Source: Eubacteriales Family XIII. Incertae Sedis bacterium (GTDB lineage: Bacteria > Bacillota > Clostridia > Peptostreptococcales > Anaerovoracaceae). Taken from it: a stretch of 29,115 nucleotides of DNA. Numbering within the stretch: the stretch's first letter is position 1; every line of letters starts with the position of its first letter. The stretch is taken from positions 1 to 29,115 of the forward strand of contig JAIRSA010000055.1 of the NCBI GenBank assembly GCA_031255695.1, given 5' to 3'. Made by a program: the position numbers and the translations under genes. The notes beneath the pieces were generated by a model that searched no databases, was not told the origin of the DNA, and was given only the letters and a program-made list of their open reading frames with translations. Shown here one piece after another: positions 1 through 12,000 of the stretch.

Positions 1-3000
1 TGCCGGCCAAGACCGCGCCATACAGGGCGTGGGCGGAAGCGCTGGAGGAATACGCGTCCGGCGGGGCCATAGAGGGCGAGGAGGCGCACTGGGCCAGGAT
101 CGCGGTGGATGCCGCCGGCGCAGGGGCCCCGGGCGGCGCAAGGGCCGCAGGCACGGGCCCCGAAGGCGGCGCCGGCTACGGTACGGTATGGGCCGAGGCG
201 AGCGAATGGGCCACGGGCGTGCTGGCGCACAGCGCACAGGAGGCCTTCGGGGCCAGCGCGGGTGATGCCCTGCTTGCCGCCCTGGCGCTGGCCATGCGGG
301 CGTGGGACGGCCGCAGGCGGCTCGCCGTAGAGGCGGAAGGCCATGGCAGGGAGGACCTCGGCGCGGGCCTGGCGGTGGACAGGACGGTAGGCTGGTTCAC
401 GAGCGTGTACCCCGCCATAGTGGAGGCGGGAGGCGGCGCGGCAGCGGCGGTGATGGCTGCCAAGGAGGCGCTCAGGGCGGCGCCGCGCGGCGGCGTGGGC
501 TACGGCGCGCTCAAGTGGATGGCAGGCAAGGGCTACGCCAGGGTGAAAGGCGCGGTGGGCTTCAACTACCTGGGCGATATGGACAGCGAGGCGGGGCGGC
601 TCGAAGGCATCTCCCCGTCATGGCTGGGGAGCGGCGGCGACGTGGCGCCGGAGAACAGGCGGCCGCACGCGCTAGAGATCAACTGCATGTCGGAGGGCGG
701 GCGCATCAGGGCCTCCCTGTCCTACAACAGATCGCTATACGGCCAGGGGCGGGCGGAAGCGCTGGCCGCCCGGCTGGCGGAGGCGATAGAGGAGGTGGCC
801 CGCGCCTGCGCGGCGCAGGCTGCGGAAGGGCGCGTCATGACAGGCTCGGACTATGGCGTGCCGGGCATGGGGCAAGCGGAGCTTGAGGGCATACTGGCAG
901 GCGGCCCGGTAGAAAGGATCTACGGGCTCACGCCGATGCAGGAAGGCTTGCTCTACCACAAGATGTCCGGCGGGGGCGCGTCCGGCTACGTGCTGCAGAC
1001 CGCCTTCCGCGCCAGCGGGAGGGTAGACATGGAGCTCACCGAAGGGGCGCTCAGGCTGCTTGCGCTTAAATACCCGGCTTTAAGGACAAGGTTCGCCTGG
1101 TCTAGGTCCGGGAGGCCGCTGCAGGCAGTGGCCGCAGACAGGCGCATAGAGCTCGCCGAGGCCTGGCCCGCCGACGAGGCCGGGGTGCGGCGGATAAAAG
1201 GGGAAAACGTGAGCAGGGGCTTCGATCTGGAAAAAGACAGCCTGCTGAGGGTGACCGCCGTCCACATGCCGGACGGGGAGGACATGCTGCTCTGGACAGC
1301 GCACCACATCATAATGGACGGGTGGTGCATATCGCTGCTGCTGAGGGACTTCCTGGGTTTCTACAGGGCGCTTTCGGAGGGGGCGGAGCCAGGGCCGCTT
1401 GAAGAAGGGATAAAGGAGTGGGGCAAGGGCCGTGCCGGCTATTGGGGATACATATCGTGGCTTGAGGGGCAGGGCAGGAAGGCGGCCATGGGCTACTGGG
1501 CCAGGCTGCTTGAGGGCTACGAAGGGGCCGCAGTGGTGCCGGCCGTAGGGCCTGGTGCGGACGGGCCCCGCGGCAGCGGCGAGGAGCTCCACACGATAGG
1601 CGAGGAGCTCACGGCGGCCGCAGTGGCGCTGTGCACCAAGCTGGGGGCGACGCTGAACACGGCGCTTGAGGCGGCGTTCGGGATCGTGCTGCAGAGGTGC
1701 TGCATGTCGCGCGACGTCGTATTCGGCAAGGTGGTCTCCGGCAGGGGGGCGCCGCTCCCTGGCATAGAGGAGGAGGTAGGGCTCTTCATAAACACCGTGC
1801 CCGTGCGGGCCAAAACCGGCGAGGGGGATACGGCCGGGCAGCTGATAAAGTCAATGCAGGCGCAGGCCATAGAGGGGCTGCGGCACGAGCACGCGCCGCT
1901 GGCCGAGGTGCAGGCGGCGAGCGCCGCTGGCAGGGGGCTCATCCAGACGATGTTCGCCTTCGAGAACTATTATGTGGACAAGGAAGGCATAGGGCAGGGG
2001 CTGCCCGGCCTGGAGATAGAGACGGAGGGATCCCGTGAGGAAGTGGAATACCCGATATCGGTCAGCGCGTACGCCGAAGGCGGGCGGGTGACGCTGCGGG
2101 CGATGTATGACCCTGAAAAGCACTGCGCGTGGGAAGCGGCGGCGCTGCTCAGGCGGATGGAGAAGGTACTGGGGCAGATGGCGGAAGACCCTGACGTGCT
2201 GCTGGAAGATATAGACGCCGCCCTGGACGATGAGAAGGCCGCGATACTCGGAAGCTTCAACGACACAGGGACAGAATACGGAAAGGATCTGACCGCCGTG
2301 GACCTGTTCGACACGCAGGCTGCGAAGACGCCCGATGCCATGGCGATCAAATACATGGATGGCGGCATGACATACGGCGAGCTAGCCGCGCGGACCGGCA
2401 GGCTGGCATGGCGGCTCAGGGATCTCGGCGTGGGGCCGGGCGACCGCGTGGCGCTCGCGGCCGGGCGCGGGATGGAGGCCATAGTCGGGATATTGGGCGT
2501 GCTGAAGGCAGGCGGGGCCTACGTGCCGGTAGATCCGGCCTACCCGCAGGCCAGGGTGAGGCATATGCTGGAGGACAGCGCCCCTAAAGCCGTGCTCGTG
2601 CACGGGGAGGGGGCGGCCCTGTTCGGCGCGGCCGATGCCCCCACAGTGGCAGACGCGGCCGATGCATCCACAGTGGCAGACGCGGCCGATGCCCCCACAG
2701 TGGCAGGCGCGGCCGCCGCTGACGCGGCAGTTTTAGCGGAAGGCGGCCTTGCGGCGCTGTGCGACGGGATGGGCACAGCGGTGCTGGACCTCGGCGACCC
2801 AAGCAGCTACGCGGACAGGGAAGGCGCGCCGCCACGGCTGGAGAAGCCGGAGGACCTCGCCTACATCATATACACCTCCGGGACGACGGGCAGGCCGAAG
2901 GGCGTCATGATAGAGCACAGGGGGATCGTGAACCTTGCGGCGAGCGTGGCGCTGAGCGCCCCAAGCGAGGGCGAAACGATGATGCAGTTCGCCAGCCTGT

Positions 3001-6000
3001 CATTCGACGCGGTGACATACGAACTCGTAGTCGGCCTGTTTTTCGGGGGCGCCCTGTGCCTGATAACAGAAGAGGCCGCGAAAGATCCGGAGAAGTGCGC
3101 ACGTTATATGGAAGGCCATGGGGTGACGATGGCCGTGCTGCCGCCTAATTACCTGGCATTGCTGAAATACAAGGGTTTCCGCCATGTGATGACTGCTGGT
3201 TCCGAGGCGATTAGGGACAATGTAGTGGCGGCCAGTGCCGACAACATCATGTTTTCCAACGAATACGGGCCAACCGAGGTCACGGTGGCATCCACATCAT
3301 GGAAATGCGCCCCAGGGGACAGGATCCCGGACATAATCCCGATAGGGCGGCCGATAGCGAACAAGAAGGTCTATATACTGGACGGCATGCGCCTGTGCGG
3401 CATAGGCATGCCGGGCGAGCTGTGCATAGGCGGCGATGGCCTTGCGCGCGGCTATCTGAACCAGCCTGAGCTGACGGCGGAGAAGTTCGTGGAGGGGCCC
3501 CACGGCGTTGGGCGCATCTACCGGAGCGGCGACCTCGCCAGGTGGCTGCCGGACGGCAATATAGAATACCTTGGGCGGATCGACAGCCAGGTGAAGGTGC
3601 GCGGCTACAGGATAGAGCTGGGCGAGATAGAGGCGGCGCTGCGCGGGCAGCCGGGCGTCAGGGACGCCATAGCCATGTTGTGGGAAGGCTCTGGCGGGGA
3701 TAGGCAGATATGCGCCTACGCCGTCGCCGAGCCTGCCGCCGTCACCGAGCCTGCCGCAGGCGCCGGGCCCGCGGCATTGGAGGCGGCTGGCAGGGCTGTC
3801 GGCGCGGCCGGCGGCGAAACCGCGGCGGCCGGCGGGCGCGCCGCATTGGACACGGCGGCGCTGAGGGAGGCGCTTGCGGGCGAACTGCCGTCATACATGA
3901 TCCCGGCATATATTATGGAGATAGCAAGCGTGCCGCTGACGGCCAACGGGAAGCCGGACAGGCGCGCCCTGCCGAAGCCGGAAATCCTATCAAAGCGCGA
4001 ATATGTCAAGCCAAGGACGAACGCCGAAATCACCATTGTCGATGTATTCGAAAAAACATTGGGCGCAGACCACATTGGCATTGACGATGATTTCTTCGAA
4101 ATGGGAGGGCATTCGCTGCGCGCAGTCATAGTGACAAACGCGATTGAGGCGCGTACAGGGATAAGGCTGCCGCTCAAAGAGGTTTTCGCCAATCCCACAG
4201 CGAGGCTATTGGCGGTAAGGCTCAGGCAAGCGAGGGGGAGCGCGTATTCCCCCATCCCCAAGGCTCCAGAGCGGAAATACTACCCGATGTCGCCCACGCA
4301 GAGGCGGCTGTTCGTGATCGACCAGATCGAGGGCGAGGGCACTGCCTACAACATGCCTATAATAATCGAATTTGATGTCGAACTCGATATTGACAGGCTC
4401 AGAAAGGCGGCCACGGCGTTGGTCAGGCGCCATGAAGCGCTCAGGACGAGCTTCAGGATGGCAAACGGGGAAGCGGTGCAGTTCATAGCGAGCGAGGACG
4501 ATGCCAGGCTTGAGGTGGAATATGTCGAATACGACGAATCCGGGGAGCCCGGCGCGGCGCAGGAACGCATTGTCAAGATGGCCACTGAGGGATTCGTGCG
4601 GCCATTCGATCTGGGGACGGCGCCATTGGTGAGGATGAAGGCCATAAAGACGCGCGATGGCAAAATGAACATGGTCCTGTGCGATATGCACCATATAATT
4701 TCAGATGGCATTACAATAAACGTGCTGTTAAAGGAATTGTCGAAACTGTACAATGGGGAGACGTTCGAGCCGCTAAGGGTACAATACAAAGATTATAGCG
4801 AATGGATAAACCTAAAGGATATAAGCGCACAGAAGGCGTATTGGAAGAATGTGTTCGAGGGCGGGGCGCCGGGCCTCAATATGCCCCTGGACTATCCACG
4901 CCAGAAGATGCAGAGCCGCAACGGGGAGCGCATGAGCTCCAGCCTGAACGCAAGGCAGAAGAAGGGCATAGACGCGATAAACCGGAGAATGGGCACCACG
5001 AGCTTCATGTCATTGCTGGCGGCATTTATGATCCTGCTTCACAAGTACAGCCGCCAGAACGACATAGTCGTGGGGACGCCGATCTCAGGGCGCACACATA
5101 GGGACACGCAGTCCATGGTAGGCATGTTTGTGAATACGCTTGCACTTAGGGCGTTTCCGGAGGCGGGCAAGACGTATATAGATTTCCTGAATGAGGTAAA
5201 GGAATTATCTATCAATGCCTTTGAAAACCAGGAATATCCATTCGACGAGTTAGTGGAAGAGGTAGGCGAGAAGCGTGAATTGTCAAGGAATCCGCTATTT
5301 GACGTAATGTTTATTGTCCAGAACAATGACATGGAAAAATTTGAGGTAGGGACCGTTGAATACAAGAATATTCCGGATGTGAAGATTGAATCGAAATTTG
5401 AAATCAGCTTGGAGCTGCGGGAGAAGGAAGACGAATACAGCGTGGGGCTCGAGTATTGCAGCGATCTCTTCACTAAAGCCACAATGGAAATGTTCCTGAA
5501 GCATTACGGGGTGATCATCGATTCGATAATTGAGGATCCCGATGCGCGGATCGAGGAACTTGGGACGGCAGGCGCCGATGAGAAGGCGATGATCCTTAAG
5601 GAATTCAACGATGGCGCGGGCGCCGCCTATGACGGGGGGCTGACGCTGGTCGACCTGTTCGACGCGCAGGCGGAAAGGCGGGCCGACGCCATAGCGGTCA
5701 AATACATGGACAGCGGCATTACGTACAGGGAACTCGCCGCGCGGGCCAGTGGGCTGGCCTGGAAGCTCAGGGATCTCGGCGTAGGGCCGGGCGTGCGCGT
5801 GGCGGTGGCGGCCGGGCGCGGGATCGAAGCCGTGACGGGGATGCTGGGCGTGCTGAAGGCCGGCGGGGCCTACGTGCCGATAGATCTCAGCTACCCGCAG
5901 GCCAGGGTGAGGTATATGCTGGAGGACAGCGCCCCGAAGGCTGTGCTCGTGCACGGCGAAGGGGCGTACATATTCGGCCCCGACGGCGCGGATGCCGCAG

Positions 6001-9000
6001 ATTCACAGGAAGGCGGCCTGGCGGCGCTGTGCGCCGGGATGGGCGCCACGCTTCTGGACCTCGGCGACCTGGGCAGCTACGCGGGCAGGGAAGGCGCGCC
6101 GCCCCGGATGGAGGGGCCGGAGGATCTTGCCTACATCATATACACATCCGGCACGACGGGCAGGCCGAAGGGCGCCATGATAGAACATAGGAATGTTGTG
6201 GGGCTGATGACGGCCGGGGCGTCCATGTTCGGCTTCAGCGAGCGCGACGTATGGACGATGTTCCACTCGTGCAGCTTTGATTTCTCCGTATGGGAGATGT
6301 ACGGGGCGCTGCTCTATGGCGGCACCCTTGTGGCGGTCAGCAGGGAGACGGCGCAGGACGCGTATGCCTTCCTGGATCTTGTGGAAAGGGAGGGCGTGAC
6401 GGTGCTGAACCAGGTGCCGTCGTCGTTCTACGGCCTGATGGGCGCGGGCGGCGGGGTGATGGGCAGCGTCCGCCACCTGATATTCGGGGGCGAGGCGCTG
6501 CAGCCCGCGAGGCTGGCCAGCTGGATGGCGGGCCGCCCCGGCATTGCGGTCACGAACATGTACGGGATAACGGAGACGACGGTGCACGCCACGCACAAGA
6601 GGATAGGCGCTGCGGAGACGGCGTCGGGGGCGAGCAACATAGGCAGGGCCCTGCCCACCTCGGGCGTGTACATAATAGACGGCGGGAAGCTGTGCGGGAT
6701 CGGCGTGCCAGGCGAGATCTGCGTGGCGGGCGCGGGCGTGGGGAGGGGCTACCTGAACCAGCCGGGGCTGACTGCGGAGAAGTTCGTCGAGGGCCCATGC
6801 GGCATAGGGCGGATCTACAGGAGCGGGGACCTGGGGCGTTGGCTGCCGGGCGGCGAGATAGAGTACCTTGGGCGGATGGACAGCCAGGTGAAGGTGCGCG
6901 GCTACAGGATAGAGCTGGGCGAGATAGAGGAGGCATTGCGCAGGCAGCCAGGCGTAAGCGACGCTGCGGCGGTAGCGGTCAAACAGGAAAGCGGCAATGC
7001 CATATGCGCGTATGTGGTCGCGGACGGCGGCGCGGAGGCACTGCCGTCGCTGAGGGGCGCACTGGCGGCGGAGCTGCCGGCATACATGGTCCCGGCATAT
7101 ATAATGGCGGTAGCAAACCTGCCGCTGACGGCCAACGGGAAACTGGACCGCAGGGCATTGCCGAAACCGGCCGCGCTTGCTGGCAAGGGCGGCGCGGCGG
7201 TGCCGGAGACCGACGTGGAGCTGGCGGTGGCGCAGGCATTCGGGGAGGCGCTGGGGACAGGCCCTGTGGGCATGGGCGACAGCTTCTTCGAGCTCGGCGG
7301 GGACTCGATAAAGGCGATAAGGGCCGTGTCGATGCTGCGCGGCATGGGCTACGACATATCGGTCAAGGATATAATGCAGCTGGGGACGGCCAGGGCCGTC
7401 GCGGCCGTCGCCGTCAGGGCGGCGGACAGCGGCTACGGGCGCATGGAGGCCTGCGGCGGGGCGCCGCTGACGCCGATCCAGCGCGAGTTTTTCAGCTGGG
7501 GCCTCGAAAAACCCCAGCATTTCAACCAGTCAATAATGCTGTATATGGAGGGCGGCATGGACGGCGCCTGCGCCAGGGGCGCGGCCGCGGCCATAGCGCT
7601 GCACCATGACGCGCTGCGCGCCGTGTTCCCGATGGGCGAGGGCGGCGCCAGGAGGCAGGAGATAATGCCGCCCCGCGCGGGCGGCGGCTTCGGGTGGCAC
7701 GAGAGGGACTATCGCGGCGACCCGCAGGCGGAAGCGAAGATAGAGGCCTGCTGCGCGAGGGCGCAGGCGGGCATGGACATAGAGAGGGGGCCGCTGTTCA
7801 AGGCCTGCCTGTTCCACACGGACGATGGCTCGCACCTGCTGCTGTGCGCACACCACCTGGTGGTGGACGCCGTGTCGTGGCGCATACTGGCGGGCGACAT
7901 GATGCTGGCCTACAGACAGCTCAGCGAAGGGGGCAGGGCGTCCCTGCCGGCTAAGACCGCGCCATACAGGGCGTGGGCGGAGGCGCTGGAGGCATACGCG
8001 TCCGGCGGGGCCATAGAGGGCGAGGAGGCGCATTGGGCCAGGATCGCGGCCGAGGCCGCCGGCGCCGGCGCCGCAGATGCCGGGGCTGCCGGTGTGGACC
8101 ATGACGGCGGCGCAGGCGAAGGGACCGCGGATGCCGGGGCTCCGGGCGGCGCAGACGTTGGGGCCGCAGGCAAGGATTCAGGAAACGCAGGTGCCGCCGG
8201 CGCCGGCACCGCGTCTGAAGATGCAGATGCTGTTGGCGCTGGGGCCGCGCCCGAAGATGCAGGGGCTGCCGGCGTGGGCCATGACGGCGGCGCAGGCGAA
8301 GGGGCCGCGGATGCCGGGGCTGCCGGCATAGGCCATGACGGCGGCGTAGGCGAAGGGGCCGCAGGCACGGAACCCGAAGGCGGCTACGGTACGGTATGGG
8401 CCGAGGCGAGCGAATGGGCCACGGGCGTGCTGGCGCACAGCGCACAGGAGGCCTTCGGGGCCAGCGCGGGCGATGCCCTGCTTGCCGCCCTGGCGCTGGC
8501 CATGCGGGCGTGGGACGGCCGCAGGCGGCTCGCCGTGGAGGCGGAAGGCCACGGCAGGGAGGACATAGGCGCGGGCCTGGCGGTGGACAGGACGGTAGGC
8601 TGGTTCACGAGCATATATCCAGCCATAGTGGAGGCGGAAGGCGGCGCGGCCGCGGCGGTGATGGCGGCCAAGGAAGCGCTCAGGGCGGCGCCGCGCGGCG
8701 GCGTGGGCTACGGCACGCTCAAGTGGATGGCAGGCAGGGGCTACGCCGGGGCAGAAGGCGCGGTGGGCTTCAACTACCTGGGCGATATAGATACCGAGGC
8801 GGGGCGGCTAGAAGGCCTCTCGCCGTCATGGCTGGGGGGCGGCGGCGACGTGGCGCCGGAGAACAGGCGGCCGCACGTGCTGGAGCTCAACTGCATGTCG
8901 GAGGGCGGGCGCATCAGGGCCTCCCTGTCCTACAGCAGAGCGCTATACAGCCAAGAGCGGGCGGAGGCGCTGGCCGCGCTGCTGCCTGAGGCGATAGAGG

Positions 9001-12000
9001 AGGTGGCCCGCGCCTGCGCGGCGCAGGCTGCGGAGGGGCGCGTCATGACGGGCTCGGACTACGGCGTGCCGGGCATGGGGCAGGCTGAGCTTGAGGGCAT
9101 ACTGGCAGACGGCCCGGTAGAAAGGATCTACGGGCTCACGCCGATGCAGGAAGGCATGCTCTACCACAAGATGTCAGGCGGGGGCGCGTCCGGCTACGTG
9201 CTGCAGACCGTTTTCCGCGCCAGCGGGAGGATAGGCATGGCGCTCGCCGAGGGGGCGCTCAGGCTGCTCGCGCTGAAACATCCGGCACTAAGGGCGAGGT
9301 TCGCCTGGTCTAGGTCCGGGAGGCCGCTGCAGGCAGTGGCCGCAGACAGGCGCATAGAGCTCGCCGAGGCCTGGCCCGCCGACGAGGCCGAGGCGCAGAG
9401 GATAAAAGGGGAAGATGTGGCCAGGGGCTTCGATCTGGAAAAAGACAGCCTGCTGAGGGTGACCGCCGTCCACATGCCGGACGGAGGGGATATGATGCTC
9501 TGGACGGCGCACCACATCATAATGGACGGGTGGTGCATATCGCTGCTGCTGAGGGACTTCCTGGGCTTCTACAGGGCACTTTCGGAGGGGGCGGAGCCAG
9601 AGGCGCTTGAAGAAGGGATAACGGAGTGGGGCAAGGGCCGGGCCGGCTACTGGGGCTACATATCGTGGCTTGAGGGGCAGGGCAGGAAGGCGGCCATGGG
9701 CTACTGGGCCAGGCTGCTGGATGGCTACGAAGAGGCAGCGGCTGTGCCGGCCGTAGGCCCCGGGGCGGACGGGCCCCGCGGCAGCGGCGAGGAGCTCTAT
9801 ACGATAGGCGAGGAACTCACGGCGGCCGCAGGGGCGCTGTGCGCCAGGCTGGGGGCGACGCTGAACACGGCGTTCGAGGCGGCGTTCGGGATCGTGCTGC
9901 AGAGGTGCTGCATGTCGCGCGACGTCGTATTCGGCAAGGTGGTCTCCGGCAGGGGGGCGCCGCTGGCAGGCATAGAGGAAGAGGTCGGGCTCTTCATAAA
10001 CGCCGTGCCCGTGCGGGCCAAAACCGGCGAGGGGGATACAGCCGGGCAGCTGATAAGGTCGCTGCAGGCGCAGGCTATAGAGGGGCTGAGGCACGAGCAC
10101 GCGCCGCTGGCCGAGGTGCAGGCGGCGAGCGCCGTAGGCAGGGGGCTCATCCAGACGATGTTCGCCTTCGAGAACTACTATGTGGACAAGGAAGGCATAG
10201 GGCAGGGGATGCCCGGCCTGGAGATAGAGGCGGATGGCTTCCGGGAGGAAGCGGAATACCCGATGTCGGTCAGCGCATACGCCGAAGGCGGGCGGGTGAC
10301 GCTGCGGGCGATGTACGACCCCGAAAAGCACTGCGCGTGGGAGGCGGCGGCGCTGCTCAGGCGGATGGAGAAGGTGCTGGGGCAGATGGCGGAAAGCCCT
10401 GACATGCCGCTGGAAGATATAGATGCCGCCCTGGATGAGGAGAAGGCGGCTATACTCGGAAGCTTCAACGATACAGGGGCTGAATATGCCAGGGATCTCA
10501 CGCTGGTGGACCTGTTCGACGCGCAGGCGGCGAAGGCGCCTGGCGCAATAGCGCTCAGATACAGGGGCGAACCCGCCGCGCGGTCTGGCAATGCGCAGGC
10601 CGATGGCGGCGCAGGCATTGGCGGATCGGAAGGCATAGGCGGAAGCGGGTTGGCGGCTGGCAGTGCTGCCGGCGCAGGGAGCATGACATACGGCGAGCTC
10701 GCCGCGCGGGCCGGCAGGCTGGCATGGAGGCTCAGGGATCTCGGCGTCGGGCCGGGGGATCGCGTGGCGATCGCGTCCGGGCGCGGGATGGAGGCCATAG
10801 TCGGGATATTGGGCGTGCTGAAGGCCGGCGGCGCATATGTGCCTATAGATCCGGCATACCCGCAGGCGAGGGTGATGCATATGCTGGAGGACAGCGCCCC
10901 GAAGGTTGTGCTCGTGCACGGGGAAGGGGCTGCCATATTTGGCATGAATGGCCCGGCGGGGGCCGGCGTCATGCCGGGCGGGGGCGGCAGGGCCGATGCC
11001 CCCGCAGTGGCAGGCGCGGCCGATGCCCCCGCAGCGGCAGGCGCGGCCGATGCCCCCGCAATGGCAGGCGCAGCCGATGCCTTCGCAGGGGCAGGCGCGG
11101 CCGATGCCTCCGCAGGGGCAGGCGCGGCCGATGCCTTCGCAGGGGCGGCCGCTGCGGACGCGGCAGTTTTCGCAGAAGGCGGCCTGGCGGCGCTGTGCGC
11201 CGGGATGGGCGCCGTGATGATGGACCTCGGCGACCCAAACAGCTACGCGGACAGGGAAGGCGCGCCGCCCCGGCTGGAGAAGCCGGAGGACCTCGCCTAC
11301 ATCATATACACCTCCGGGACGACGGGCAGGCCGAAGGGCGTCATGATAGAGCACAGGGGCGCCGTGAACCTGAGAGAGTACTTCAGGCGCTGCCAGCCCA
11401 CAGGCGAGGGTGACATGGCGCTGCAATTCGCCAGCCTGGCCTTCGACGCGCATGTCGCGGAGCTGCTGCTCAGCATATTCGCTGGTGCATCCCTGCTGCT
11501 GTGCAGCATGGACTGGATCATGGACATAGAGCGCTTCAAGGATGTGTGCAGGGAGGAAGGCGTCAGCGCGTTGGTGCTGCCGCCGCATTTCCTGGGGCAG
11601 CTTGGGGCGATAGACGCAAGGATAGTCATATCGGCTGGTTCCGAGGCCATGTCCGAAAGCATAAGCGCACTAGGCGCGGGCACGTCCTACTCCAACGACT
11701 ACGGGCCCACGGAGGCCACGGTGTGCGCCACGCATTGGGGCTACAGTCACGGGGATCCAGTGCCGGACCCGGTGCCCATCGGCAGGCCGATATGCAACAA
11801 GAGCGTCTACATACTGGACGGCATGCGCCTGTGCGGCATTGGCATGCCGGGCGAGCTGTGCATAGGCGGCGAGGGGCTTGCGCGCGGCTATCTGAACATG
11901 CCAAGGCTGACGGCGGAGAAGTTCGTGGAGGGGCCGCATGGCACCGGGCGCATCTACCGGAGCGGCGACCTGGCGAGATGGCTGCCGGACGGCAACATAG

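Noticed and set aside
105..107. GTG at 105 as the start of the NRPS gene
   Set aside because: The same frame is open back to base 3, and the codons before 105 encode a stretch nearly identical to the interior of the later E domains, so the gene starts upstream of the window.
9288..11588. Long minus-strand open frames opposite the NRPS (also 6003-7520 and 16434-18287)
   Set aside because: These are antisense shadows of GC-rich coding sequence. They show no domain motifs and recur wherever the modules are similar.
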